From Pseudomicrostroma phylloplanum (Eukaryota; Basidiomycota; Exobasidiomycetes; Microstromatales), in NCBI GenBank assembly GCA_039545275.1, contig BCHS01000017.1, positions 62,001 to 126,000 of the forward strand: a stretch of DNA of 64,000 nucleotides. Direction: 5' to 3'. The notes under the pieces are model-generated. The model did not search any database. It was not told the origin of the DNA and saw nothing but the letters and a program-made list of their open reading frames with translations. This document shows positions 22,101-31,496 of this stretch, in pieces (positions within the stretch are counted from its first letter, which is position 1; each line of letters opens with the position of its first letter). Made by a program: the position numbers and the translations under genes.

Positions 22101-23382
22101 CGAACTCGAGTCGGCTGCAGAGGGTCCAACGCCCACTCCTCGATCGCCTGCGAAACGAGGCGGTCAGGCGGGGAGTCCCACTGGCAAGACAGTCCAACCC
22201 TCTGCCTCAGCCGATGGTGATGCCACCTCGAGAGGAGGCGAGGCTCCTTCTCAATCATCTACGGCTCCTCCCTCTTCTGCTCTAACGTTGCCGGATCCTT
22301 CTCAGGCACCGTCTCGGCGCATCACTCGCCAGGCAGCAACGCGACTTCCCAGCTCTTCCAGCTCTGGGTCTGAAACTTCTGACGACTCAGATGACTCAGA
22401 TGAGGAGATGCAGGGCGGAGAGGTGGCAGCTGAAGACCAAGCTGAAGACGACGACGAGGCAGGGTCAGCTGGCGAAGAAGAGGAAGCGAGCGAAGCGGGC
22501 GGAGGACAAGAAGAAGATGAGGAAAACGAGATCGAGGCTACCCAAATTGCAAAAGGAGCTGCAACTGGGTCTGGCACTCAGCAGCAGGCTCGCTCTGCCT
22601 CGCCGGCCTCCTCGCACACACGCTCTCGTTCGAACTCTGCCGCTTCTTCTATCAACTCTGCCGCTTCCAAGGGTGACAAAGCTGCGGACGAGGGGCAGGA
22701 AGACGTCGCTTCATCGTCGTCAACTGAGAATCTTTCCGACCAGGAAGAGGAAGCTGATCCGATCAGCACCTTCAGCCAGCAACCTGCTTCTCTTGCACCC
22801 GCTCCTGTAGAGCCGGCCCAAGCTCCTCGGTCATCTGGCATCTTCTCGTCCTTCAACTTCTTTCAGTCTAATCGCAATTCGCAGGACGTCAACGGCACCA
22901 AGGCGGCAATGACTCAGCCCAATGGTGTTGGCGGTAGGAACGTCAATGGGGCAAATCACAGCGCCTCGCAGCCTACCCCGGGTCGAAGGCCGAAATTGTC
23001 CATGCCACGCCTGAGCGAGCTAGATGCTTCAGTGCTTCTGAGGCGGCGGCAACAGCCCAACGAGAGCGCAGCGTCTTCTCAGGCCAGTACGCCTGTCGTG
23101 CCTACGAGGGGTCAGCATCTAGCTGCTCCCGTTGAAGCCACGGACGATGACGATGAAGGTCCAGACGAGGGGGACGATGATGATTCCGGCAGCGAGTCTG
23201 CCTCTTCTTCTTCTTCAGATTCATCATCTGACTCTGATGACGGCAAGAGCAAGAGTCAAACCCCGGCGGCACAGAAGAAGGGAAAAGGAGGCGGAGCGAA
23301 AAATGTCGTACCCGCTAGCAAGAGGGCGAGCGTAGCGGTGGAGGCAAAGAAGAAGCGGAAGGGACTGGCCGACTTGTTCTGA
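19183..23382 (+). CDS. Low-complexity nuclear-type protein with PB1-like and CxxC zinc-knuckle-like segments (unknown function)
   Basis: A single uninterrupted frame of 1,399 aa. The N-terminus is a charged helix (RRRKDRLAKRQKKLEAKQRDRD), then an SR/RS-rich basic region. Residues ~178-258 form a possible PB1/ubiquitin-like fold (LTFRLKSS ... FRLSSESPLGGSVVLEDEEDF ... VITVDV). Around 447 is a metal-binding-like motif, CGICNASPFHSCYDC, followed by a helix. This resembles the C-x2-C-x5-H-x2-C-x2-C(D/P) knuckles seen in some fungal chromatin proteins. A second charged helix lies near 690-780. The remainder is acidic and Ser-rich, and the C-terminus is strongly basic (KKKRKGLADLF). Composition suggests a nuclear or nucleolar protein, possibly chromatin- or RNA-related. 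I do not recognise the family. Start at the first ATG, with no good upstream exon seen. Confidence 0.75.
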   Translation: MPPPGFSPDASIAGASSASLQIPRTPAEQDRRRKDRLAKRQKKLEAKQRDRDQSISGQRKEGHSFTATHKPQGATNPQAVPARIVEPQNEERKQQRKRARSQSRNRDRSPSPYRSAERARSKSRGRGNGSEEMSYSRAEPDESSSDDSDDSREESRLVQGPSKRTRLDDNLERTALLTFRLKSSSSSQFERVLDGIPSLATAQEHVRTKFHLGKSSVFRLSSESPLGGSVVLEDEEDFRAFKLRVLRSRAESTVITVDVTPAERHPVSARMSASTSPTPAHSSMLPPYVKQSAAQAPSRPPPMASTPIQVPVAKPKTSNTRVGDRAAVSQPIQALPPPILPTRRLAPPPAVPAAETGPYIPPSLRAKYTASRASTSSASPNIVPALLPDTNTSGASPVPMQLDPKASASATLRMTNPTKVSKDQAAKLQKGPSASQKWVEGRISAQTPCGICNASPFHSCYDCTDLSRGGLSYAEERLGNLKQMSKKQAWHKSAIKDLEAVIANTKAGSASKKKASGSGESKKPSDAADEATASARLGAPAASAPNTAQEPPPGTSSAVPALPLPSSSPSPSSEATPLVVNEADNAEYNEARSAGQTTAQTNLQQSVDEEQDELAATQEMEQRQSQMTVPAAAQITPAVPVTEEAVAESAASSEPKTSEPTPNTNITDKNDALPSDADTGGPSRSERVTERQAQQQLKQRETRWKKIRKDCAAAQDKVREYLERETRGESLRGAAKYHFARNQNTLKQKTAELEELDSELSDFATKMNLQRPPRAPELDFAIPEAGVRRSPRVAGLQKSPVLASSGDAESSAAQQREDEATKAQKELAGPGAPPKVSVTKQKGRVKRLAVSSDTQAEDPDTQPEDAPVNSKGRKSLSDIAQTIDTSATQTATPAVGRLKARVGLRTPLSEHSEDDVETSPILRSMPNEQATEKIDEQPLPPPMIQANASPRMTRRRSQTMQPQGTENENDADDELESAAEGPTPTPRSPAKRGGQAGSPTGKTVQPSASADGDATSRGGEAPSQSSTAPPSSALTLPDPSQAPSRRITRQAATRLPSSSSSGSETSDDSDDSDEEMQGGEVAAEDQAEDDDEAGSAGEEEEASEAGGGQEEDEENEIEATQIAKGAATGSGTQQQARSASPASSHTRSRSNSAASSINSAASKGDKAADEGQEDVASSSSTENLSDQEEEADPISTFSQQPASLAPAPVEPAQAPRSSGIFSSFNFFQSNRNSQDVNGTKAAMTQPNGVGGRNVNGANHSASQPTPGRRPKLSMPRLSELDASVLLRRRQQPNESAASSQASTPVVPTRGQHLAAPVEATDDDDEGPDEGDDDDSGSESASSSSSDSSSDSDDGKSKSQTPAAQKKGKGGGAKNVVPASKRASVAVEAKKKRKGLADLF

Positions 23383-23846
23383 GCTGAGAAGGGTACACAG
23401 AGAGGGGAAGACATTGCATTGTGCTCCTATCCATCGTGCCATGTTGACATACCCTCTGCATCTAGCATCTCCGATACCATATCATCTCTTTCTCACCGAT
23501 GTTGAAGCTCCCCTGCTGCTGCTCACTGTGATCTGTCGTGTGGTGTCCGCCTCGGCGGGAGCGTCCGAAGTCGAGGTCCATCCCACTTCCGCATCGCGTT
23601 CAGACTCCGACATTCGACATTGCGCGGCAACTACGGTCGCAGTCGGCGGGCAGGCGTGGGGGCGGACGCGGGCGCAGGCGCAGGGCGGACGATTTACTTG
23701 TGCCGCTACCGCCATTCCTTCGTATCCTCCCTTTTTCTCCTTACACGTTTTGCAGTCATCTTTTGTGAAGAGAAGATTATTGCGACCACACTCCGTCTCA
23801 TCCACCCAAACACCCCTACCCTCACACACATATACACACTTTCAAT
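23383..23846. promoter_or_regulatory. Upstream region of the RPS0 gene
   Basis: 464 bp upstream of a ribosomal protein gene. The last ~150 bp is pyrimidine-rich (TTTTTCTCC) and ends in a CA-rich leader (CACACACATATACACAC) just before the ATG, as is common for highly expressed fungal genes. No defined factor site is claimed. Confidence 0.45.
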
Positions 23847-24776
23847 ATGTCGAAGCTCCCATCGATCTTGAACGCTACCCAGGAGGACATTGAGCTCCTC
23901 CTCAGCGCCCAGACCCACATTGGCTCCAAGAATGTCATGAAGTCCATGGAGCCCTACGTCTACAAGAGGCGTGCTGACGGTATCCACCTCATCAACCTCG
24001 GAAAGACCTGGGAGAAGCTGGTTCTCGCTGCCCGAATCATCGCCGCCGTCGAGAACCCCGCTGACGTCGTCATCGTCGGTGGCCGAGTCTTCTCTCACCG
24101 TGCCGTGCTCAAGTACGCCGCCAACACCGGTGCTACCCCCATTGCCGGCCGATTCACCCCCGGTTCCTTCACCAACTACATCACCAAGTCGTTCAAGGAG
24201 CCTCGAGTCATCGTCGTCACCGACCCCCGTGTGGACCACCAGGCCATCCGTGAGGCCTCGTACGTCAACATCCCCGTCATTGCCCTCTGTGACACTGACG
24301 CTCCCCTGCGCCACGTCGATGTTGCCATCCCCGGAAACAACAAGTCTGTCAAGTCCGTTGGTCTCCTCTGGTGGCTCCTCTGCCGACAGGTCCTGCGTCT
24401 CCGTGGCCAGGCCGGCTACGGCCCCGACGGCTGGAACGTCATGGTGGACATGTTCTTCTACCGTGACCCCGAAGAGGTTGAGCGTGAGCAGCAGGAGGCC
24501 ATCGCCGCCAAGGCTGCCGCTGCCTCTGGCATCGCTGGTCAGGAGGGTGGTGCCGAGGTCGGTGCTGCTGACAACCTCGACTACGACGCTTCCGCTGCTG
24601 GTACCCTGAACCCCACTCTGGCTGCCAACATCCCCAACGTCAACGAGAACGTCGACTGGGCCGCCGAGGACAACGTGCAGAACTGGGCCGCTGATGCCGG
24701 ACCTCAGAGCGAGGCTGGTGCCCCCGCCGAGGGTGTTGCTGGCAACGCTCAGCAGCCCTCGTCGTCCTGGGACTAA
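23847..24776 (+). CDS. RPS0: 40S ribosomal protein S0 (uS2, RPSA family)
   Basis: Intronless, 309 aa. Structural protein of the small ribosomal subunit needed for late 40S maturation. The uS2 core is complete: [96 protein letters not shown] and the [26 protein letters not shown] helix. The C-terminal ~100 residues are the eukaryote-type acidic, Ala-rich tail ending SSSWD, with E-x-VDWAAED-like repeats as in RPSA. Third positions are overwhelmingly C or G (GTC, AAC, AAG), much more than in neighbouring genes, consistent with strong codon bias of a highly expressed gene. Length is normal for fungi. Confidence 0.98.
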   Translation: MSKLPSILNATQEDIELLLSAQTHIGSKNVMKSMEPYVYKRRADGIHLINLGKTWEKLVLAARIIAAVENPADVVIVGGRVFSHRAVLKYAANTGATPIAGRFTPGSFTNYITKSFKEPRVIVVTDPRVDHQAIREASYVNIPVIALCDTDAPLRHVDVAIPGNNKSVKSVGLLWWLLCRQVLRLRGQAGYGPDGWNVMVDMFFYRDPEEVEREQQEAIAAKAAAASGIAGQEGGAEVGAADNLDYDASAAGTLNPTLAANIPNVNENVDWAAEDNVQNWAADAGPQSEAGAPAEGVAGNAQQPSSSWD

Positions 24777-25502
24777 GCTTCCGGTGTCCGTGGTAGTAGG
24801 AAGTTAGTGGTGGTGGTGCTACGTTGAGCCAAGGGCAGCAATTCTCTGCTCCGCCTTTCCCCCTCGTCGTAGCCCTCACAAAACGTCGTCTAGACAGCTC
24901 GCACGTTCGGCTCCATTTCTGCTTGGTCGAAGAGTTGGTCTCTTCCAGATGGTCTCTCGCACAGTCAATGCTGGGATTCCACCTAGGAAGTGTCAAATGA
25001 AATGGTTGAATGGCTATCCTCTCCCCTTCGTACAACGATGGTCATGCGCTGCGAGTTTCACAATTTGTCTACAATTCTTCACAACCCACACCGAAGTCTT
25101 TTCTCCCCGCAATCTGTTCTTTCTCATTTTCTGTCTCTCACTTGCTTCGGCGATGTGAGCCCATGTACTACTAGTCCTGTTCATGGGGGTAGACCCAAAA
25201 TAGCATTTCTTCTGCTCATGACCTTTGCTTGAGTGATCAGAGTGAGTTCCCTCTTGCTTGCTTCCCCCTTGTCAGCCGTCGTTGTGTGTCCGCCTGAGCG
25301 CGTCTCCACCTCGCCTGGCCTTTGCCCAGAAGAATTTTGAGCGGGGCGAGCTTTCGGAAGCGGCTGCGTAGAGTAGACTCAAATGGCGGGTGGATAGGAC
25401 CTTCTGCCTCTACCACTGCCAACAGTCATCGTCGTCTTCATCTCACTAATCCTCATCAGCATGGTCGTCTGCTGCTGCTCTGCTCCATACTCTCGCTAGG
25501 CA
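24777..25502. other. Intergenic region RPS0 - FOL1
   Basis: 726 bp holding the RPS0 3' flank and FOL1 promoter. It is comparatively AT-richer near 25040-25150. No gene seen. Confidence 0.5.
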
Positions 25503-28478
25503 ATGCTACGGCACTCTGCAGCTACTACACTCCTTCGACCTCTATCCCGTGCGTTGCGGACACACTTTCTTGGCTCATCAGCGACGCCCGGCAGCAGTAG
25601 CGGCTTCTCCTCTTCTTCAAGATCTGCACTGGCTCTTGTCTCTGCTGTAGCTCGTCCTCGTCTCTCTCAATCAAGACAAAGAACCTCTCTGCATATCTCC
25701 AGCCAGCTTCCGGCAGTCAGGATGACGTCCAACGCCTCAAGCTCGTCCGCTCCGCAACCCCTCCTGCCCGACTCTCTGCACATCTCCCAACTCTCTGTGC
25801 GCATCCCCCTCGGCGTAGACTCATGGGAGCGTCTCACCCCTCACCAGCCGGTGAACCTAGATATCCAGGTCCACACGGACGTCAGTAAAGCGGGAAGGAG
25901 CGATCATCTGCCTTACAGTATTCATTATGGCATCTTGGTAAAGGAGGTGGAGAAGCATTGTGAAGAGGCGGGCAGGGAGGGNGGAAGGAGGTACAGGAGC
26001 TTAGAGGGCTTGGCTGTGAGTACCAATAGAGCGATATGCAGCTGCGGAAACGAACGAAGCTCACAGTAGCCCCTCTCGGATGTACAGGACGGCATTGCCA
26101 AAGTCTGCCTCTTTGTGTGCAAGGCCCCCAAGGTGACCCTCAAGGTGCAGAAGCCCCGCTCCTTGCTGCACGCTCGCTCCGCAGGAGTGGAGATCTTCCG
26201 AGTAGCAGAAGACTTTGCGCATCCTGATGGGACTCCGGCCAGACATGGCGAGGACGTCGCGGACCTGCATACGCTGAGCCTCGCGCCCAGCTCCGTTTCG
26301 GCCATCGAGGACAAGGTGGTGGTCAAGGATCTCCTCATTACTACGATCCTGGGTGTGAACCCTTGGGAGCGTGTGGACAAGCAGGTGGTCAAGGTCAACC
26401 TCACCGTCTTCACCGGGCTGGAGCGGTCTCACAAGGTGCCATCGACAGTGGACACCGTAACAAGCCCACAGAATTATCGTACCATTGTGCGAGCGATCAC
26501 GGAACACATAGAGAGTACGAATTACAAGACGGTCGAGTCGCTCGCCCTGAGCATCGCAAGGGTAGCCGTAGTGCGCAACCGGGTGCCCAAGATTCGGGTC
26601 AGGGTCGACAAGCCCAGCGCCATCATGTTTGCAGACGCTGCAGGCTGTGAAGTGGAGAGGGACTGGCGCTTCTTCGAGAATGAAGACCTGGGCAGAGGTG
26701 AAGCATTGCCGGCGGCCTCTGTAGCGACAAAGCTCACACCTGCTGCTGCACCGGCTAGTACAGCAATCACAAGGCCATCCTCGCCCAGCTCCTCGTCTGA
26801 GTGGCACGTAGCAGCCATCGCCCTCGGCTCCAATCTGGGCGATCGAGCTCTCAACATCGAGCGAGCCGTGCAAGCCCTCAGCTCCTCTCCAGACTGCAAG
26901 TTGATCGATACGTCCTTCCTCTACGACACATCTCCGATGTACTACACCGACCAGCCTTCCTTCCTGAATGGCGCTTGTCGGATCGCTACGCGCCTCTCCC
27001 CCGAGAAGCTCCTCGACTTGACACAGTCCATCGAGGTGCAGCTGGGGAGGGACAAGCGCGGCGTACCCATCAAGGGCCCGCGCAGGGTAGACCTCGACAT
27101 CATCTTCTACGACCGGCTGGAGATGAGCACAGAGCGACTCACCATCCCTCACCCGGGCGTCAAGGAGCGCGAGTTTGTCTTGAGGCCGCTGGCGGATATT
27201 CTGCCTCAGTATGCGCATCCGACGAGCAGGAGGAGCGTGCAGCAGCTGCTCAACCTTCTTGTCAATTCCGAGGAATACGAACCCGCAGACGTGAAGCGTG
27301 TCATGCCTCTCGGCAAGAACAAGGTGGCAGCAGCAGCAGCAGCTAGTGTGGGCGAGGAGGACGGATCTGCCTCTCACGCAGCCTTCTGGACATGGGGTGA
27401 GCGCACCTACCTCATGGGCATCATCAATGCCACTCCCGACTCCTTTTCAGACGGCGGCGACAACCTCTTTGTCGATGCGGCCATCAAGACGGCCAGCAGC
27501 ATGGTCTCGCAGGGTGTGGACATCCTCGACGTGGGCGGAATGAGCACTGCACCTAATGCGGCCGAGGTGGACGAGGAAGAGGAGATTGCACGCGTCGTGC
27601 CGGTGATCAAGGCGATTCGCGCCGCAGGGATCACCACTCCCATCTCCATCGACACTTTCCGTGCCGGCGTGGCACAGGCCGCCCTCGATGCAGGCGCAGA
27701 TGTGATCAACGATGTCACGGGTGGGGAGCGCGAGGTGCGCATCCTCGACGTGGCTCGCGAGGCGGGGGTGCCGTACATCCTTATGCACACGCGCGGAGAC
27801 AGCAAGACGATGGGCCGCCTTGCCTCGTACCCTGGAGGCGTCGTCGAGGGCGTCTGCTCGGAATTGACGTCGAGGGTGCAGAGGGCGCTGCGTAGGGGTG
27901 TGCGCAGGTGGAACTTGGTCCTGGACCCCGGCGTGGGGTTCGCAAAGGATGCAGAGGGCAATCTGGACCTCATCCGCGGTCTGGCACGCATGACTGGTGG
28001 AGGTGGGGGAGCTGGTCTGGGAGGAGCAGGAGGAGCAAAAGGAGCTCTTCCGGGTCTCATCACGCCGGAGCTAGCAGCAGCCTCCCGCGTCGTCTCTCCC
28101 AAGCTCTCCTCTGTAGAGCTCTCCAGCAACGGCGCCCCGGCTGCCGGACTCAACGGCAGCAGCAGCAGCGAGGCTGTCGCACAGTCAGATTTGGACGCAG
28201 ACGAGGACCCCTCTCACTCTCCCTCGCCCTCCCTGCATGCCTTTCCCCTCCTACTCGGTCCCTCGCGCAAGCGCTTCATCGGCTCCCTCACAGGTAAAGA
28301 CCAACCAAAGGACCGCGTCTTCGGTACGGCCGCCGCTTGCGTCGCTGCTGTGGCTGGCGGAGCGGATATACTCAGGGTGCACGATGTGCCCGAGATGAGG
28401 GACGTAGTGAGCATGGCGGATGCGATCTATCGCGGTTCGAGGGAAGGGGGGCAGAAGAAGGGTAAGGAGGGGGAGTGA
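25503..28478 (+). CDS. FOL1: Trifunctional folate biosynthesis protein (DHNA/HPPK/DHPS)
   Basis: Two exons: 25503-26015 and 26088-28478, with intron 26016-26087 (GCT|GTGAGT ... TGTACAG), phase 0, 967 aa. It makes dihydropteroate for folate. The N-terminus (MLRHSAATTLLRPLSRALR) is basic and Ser-rich like a mitochondrial presequence, as for yeast Fol1. Two tandem FolB (dihydroneopterin aldolase) domains follow; the first has LEGLA and VQKPRS, the second VESLA and VDKPSA. HPPK starts near residue 410 (IALGSNLGDRALNIERAV) and has RVDLDIIFYD. DHPS begins near 612 (MGIINATPDSFSDGG), with DVGGMSTAP, IDTFRAGVA, DVINDVTGG, LVLDPGVGF, GPSRKRFIG and ADILRVHDV. An ~80-residue low-complexity insertion interrupts DHPS before the SRKRF loop. 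One ambiguous base (25982) lies in exon 1. Confidence 0.96.
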
Positions 28479-28902
28479 GTGAAGAGGGGGTGCAGATGGG
28501 TTGAGATGGGCAGGGGGGAGGGAAAAGGGAAAAGGGTCCAGCTCTTGTTCACGCGTGTGTGCCCACTTGTCAAGCTTTAGAGTCGTTCAATCGTAATGCC
28601 CCTCCGTCTCGCAGCTTACGAACTGCTTGCTCTGTGCTCTCCACCGTCCAAAGACTTCTCTCTACTGACAGGCCAGCTCCCTGTTCCAGATGGCAAGTTG
28701 CTCACTCCTCTCAGCTCCTCTCGTATCAATCAATCGCACAGCGCAGAACGTCTTTGTCTTTGCAAGTAATCTTCCATTTGCTTGGTGTGCAGCTTGCTCT
28801 GCCCTCCTCGCCGGGTTTTCTCTCCCCTACACCGGCTATCTACATTCATCACAGCAACACGGAGGCCCTTCCGCAATGCGGGTGGGTGACTATGCCCGAC
28901 GC
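28479..28902. other. Convergent intergenic region FOL1 - ATP17
   Basis: 424 bp between the FOL1 stop and the proposed last exon of the leftward ATP synthase gene. Starts G-rich, then mixed. No gene seen. Confidence 0.5.
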
Positions 28903-29620
28903 TTAGTGGGCTCGGTTCTTGTGGTACTCTGAGTGGAGTGGAGGGACAAGAGGGGATGAACGGTCAGCGGTTTGCTCTTGTTTATCTGGGTGATGTTGCC
29001 GATTGGCGACGTGGGCCTGCTGTCTCGACATGGGCCTGTCTGGCTTCTCAGGTTCCTTTGCCCGCCGACCGACCGAGAGCTGATGTTGACCTCTTCTTTG
29101 AGTACCCCGTATGTCCCTCTACGAGGTTCTCACTGCTCGCCGGGCTCTGTCGTTTCTTGGTTTTACCCTGGCTGCTCGCTCTCCCTTCCTCTCTCTCTCT
29201 CTCTTTCCCTGCCTGCCAATCCCATTCTCTAATCTAAGCCTAAGTTCTCCTCTCCTGTCCCCTTGCCCTTCTCTCCTCCTCGTCGCGCTACTCACTCAAA
29301 TGCATATTGTAGTCCATCGTGTACCCAATGAGGAACAAACTAGCCATAGCAACAACCAAGGGCTTTCCATTTCCAGGGTTAGCAAACGGTCCCTTCTTCA
29401 AGGTAGTAGTTCCCTTGGGCAGGCTCTTGTAGAAGCCAACCACCTCGTCCATGCGGGCCGAGTTGCCTCCGGGACCCTGGAGGGATCTGGGAGTGGCAAT
29501 CTTGGGTGGGATGGGCAGGGTGGAGGCGCCTGAGGAGGAGGCAGAGGAGGAGGAGGAGGAGTTGAGACGGACTTGTTGTCCGAGGGTACGGGTGGAGCGG
29601 GCGAGGCGGGGGGCGATCAT
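28903..29620 (-). CDS. ATP17: Mitochondrial F1Fo-ATP synthase subunit f
   Basis: Two coding exons: 29620-29296 and 28928-28903, with intron 29295-28929 (TTGA|GTGAGT ... CTCAG), giving 116 aa. Subunit f is a small Fo stalk protein of the inner membrane. The N-terminus (MIAPRLARSTRTLGQQVRLN) is a mitochondrial presequence. The family core is LPIPPKIATPRSL, MDEVVGFYKSLPKG, GPFANPGNGKPL and a single TM ending GYTMDYNMHL. Without splicing the protein would end MHLSE at a TAG. Splicing to the 26-nt exon gives MHLEYHKNRAH, matching the basic His/Lys-rich end of fungal subunit f (DYNMHLKHHKN-type), so I prefer it. The 367-nt intron is long for this genome. CCACCAG directly before the ATG could be a 5'UTR acceptor, paired with a donor CAG|GTGCGT near 29719. 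Confidence 0.88.
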
Positions 29621-30088
29621 CCTGGTGGGCAAGCAGGCAGGCAGGGAGGGAAGGAGAGAGCAACAAAGGGAGTGTCAGTATGCGCCTCTATCGTGACTAT
29701 CGAGGGTCTGGTCACGCACCTGAACGACTTGACTATCGGCGTATGAGTGGTGGTGATGGTGAAGTCAATAACGAGCGTGCGATCGCTCAAGGCGGGGCGA
29801 AGATCGTAGGCCGGGCAGACAGCGTGGGGCCTCTCTGGGCGTGGGCCTCTGTGCGGGCAGGGCAGGGCGTCCGTTCCATCCGTCGCGCGCGCAACGCAAC
29901 GATGGCCGGCCACCGCCGAGTCCGAGACCGAGACCACGAGGGTCAAAGCTCCGTTCCGATCCCTATGCCTGTGAGGGTGGAGAGGCGGAAAGAGCAGCGA
30001 GCCGCTACAAACACCACTCGACTGCAGTGCAACACAGAACACACTCACCCAGACGCATCTTGCTATCTACGACTGTCCACACGCGACA
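29621..30088. promoter_or_regulatory. Divergent promoter region ATP17/MZT1
   Basis: 468 bp between two small essential-type genes on opposite strands. It probably includes a short 5'UTR intron of ATP17. No discrete motif is assigned. Confidence 0.4.
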
Positions 30089-30649
30089 ATGGCAGACGTC
30101 CGTCGTCAAGTGTCCGCCTCCTCCTCCGTAGCCGGCTCGCGCAGCTCCGCAGCCACAGCCGCACTGAATGCCGAGCGAGACGCGGTAGATCGTGAGTCTT
30201 CCTGCTCCCCTGGCTCCCTGGCTCCCCGGTTCCACCTCCTTCTGGAGATGGAGTAGATCCTGACAAGCCTCTGACTGCTCCCTCTCCCCCCTACACCAGT
30301 ACTACACTCTCTCTCAACTCTCCTGCAAACAGGTCTAACCCGCTCAGATCTAAAAGCAAGCATGACCCTCCTAGCGCAGGGTGTGCACCCGACGGCGCTC
30401 GCGGTGAGTCCCCAGGCGTCCTCCGTACCGCTTGAATCGTTTCATTATCGAGAACTGACGTGCAATCTCTCCCACCCCTGTGTTGCCTCTTGCCTTCTTG
30501 CCTTCTTGTGTCTTGTGTCTCTTGCGGCTACGCTACGCTAATAGCAAGTCATCACGGACCTACGAGCAGAAGGAGCTCGTGGCAGCTCTGCCTCTGCATC
30601 TGCTTCTGCTGCCGGCGCTGCTACGGGAGGAGAAGGAGGAGCAGCATGA
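30089..30649 (+). CDS. MZT1: Mitotic-spindle organizing protein 1 (MOZART1, gamma-tubulin complex)
   Basis: Three small exons: 30089-30191, 30300-30403 and 30545-30649, with introns 30192-30299 (C|GTGAGT ... CACCAG) and 30404-30544 (GCG|GTGAGT ... AATAG), giving 103 aa. MZT1 binds the N-termini of GCP proteins and is needed to recruit and activate gamma-tubulin complexes at spindle pole bodies. The translated core LHSLSTLLQTGLTRSDLKAS, MTLLAQGVHPTALA and QVITDLRAEG follows the family pattern (I-s-x-L-x-TGLdr-x-L ... C-x-x-G-x-x-P-x-AL-a-x-VI-x-eL). The C-terminal Ser/Ala/Gly tail is low-complexity and lineage-specific. No single exon frame is long enough to be found by ORF length alone. Confidence 0.93.
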
Positions 30650-31496
30650 GTAGAGGGCCGGGCTACGGCTGCTCAGATCTAGACGTAGATGTAGGTCCAG
30701 TCTTGGGCACAGCATAGGCTTGTATGTAGGCGTAGGCGTATGCGCAGACATAGGCTGAGGGTGCACCCCTAGCCCTACTCCTGCTGGCTCATTGGAGCAT
30801 TACCTCCCTCGTCTTCACCCGTCGACCCAGGAGAGGTACCCAGATACCCGGTTTGCCAGTTCGCCAGAGAGCTAATCTAGCTAGCTAGCTGACTAGCTGT
30901 CACTACAAGCAGGGGAGAGGATCTAATCACACCAACCATGAGGACTATCGTGCCCGCCTTGTAGCCTTCCCTCTCTTGCATTGTGTCTGTACCTCTCGAT
31001 TCATTTGTACTTGTATTATATACCGATGGTTCACAGCAGTCACACTAGCCAGATCAGACAGGCAAAGCAGGTAGGCAGGCAGAGTTGTGCGAATATTTGC
31101 TCACAGATCACGTCGAATCGGTTCGAATAAGTTATTCCGACCCTTCAGTGCAAAGCTGGGCAGACGGACACGGACGCAGACACGGACACGGACGCAGACA
31201 CAGACACAGGCGCGAAGACAAGAGACAAAAGACATTGAAAGAGAGAGAGAAAGAGAGAAAGAGGACACAGGCAGACAGAGTGGAGACCAGAGTTGCGAGT
31301 TGCTTGCACGCCTCTCCGCCCTGCCTCCGCCGCCGCTGCTGCTCGGTCGGAGCCCATTTTTTCCTGAATGTGGACCCGAAGAGCAGCTTCCCTTCCCGCT
31401 TCCGCTAATCCTCGCACCGACCTCCTTCTCTACCAAGTCCACACGCACAAAATCTCCACGTCGCGACGAATCTCCACTCTGGTTTGTGACTCGCGC
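30650..31496. other. Convergent intergenic region MZT1 - GLN1
   Basis: 847 bp between two 3' ends. It contains a CTAG microsatellite (30877-30890), TTGTACTTGTATTATATACC AT-rich DNA near 31008-31023 (possible 3'-end signals) and a GACACG-type tandem repeat. No gene seen. Confidence 0.5.
31161..31210. repeat. CGGACA/CAGACA hexanucleotide array
   Basis: About eight imperfect 6-nt units alternating CGGACA, CGGACG and CAGACA. Confidence 0.85.

Noticed and set aside
23971..24609. 212-codon frame inside RPS0
   Set aside because: Out-of-frame shadow of RPS0; Ser/Pro/Thr repeats arise from its biased codons.
26061..27377. 438-codon open frame antisense to FOL1
   Set aside because: Mirrors the codon structure of FOL1, has no recognisable domain, and the sense strand encodes two conserved enzyme domains with a perfect splice.
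31110..31130. Possible tRNA B-box (GGTTCGAATAA)
   Set aside because: Lacks the downstream CC of the B-box, has no A-box at proper spacing and no cloverleaf; no other tRNA-like signal was found on either strand.
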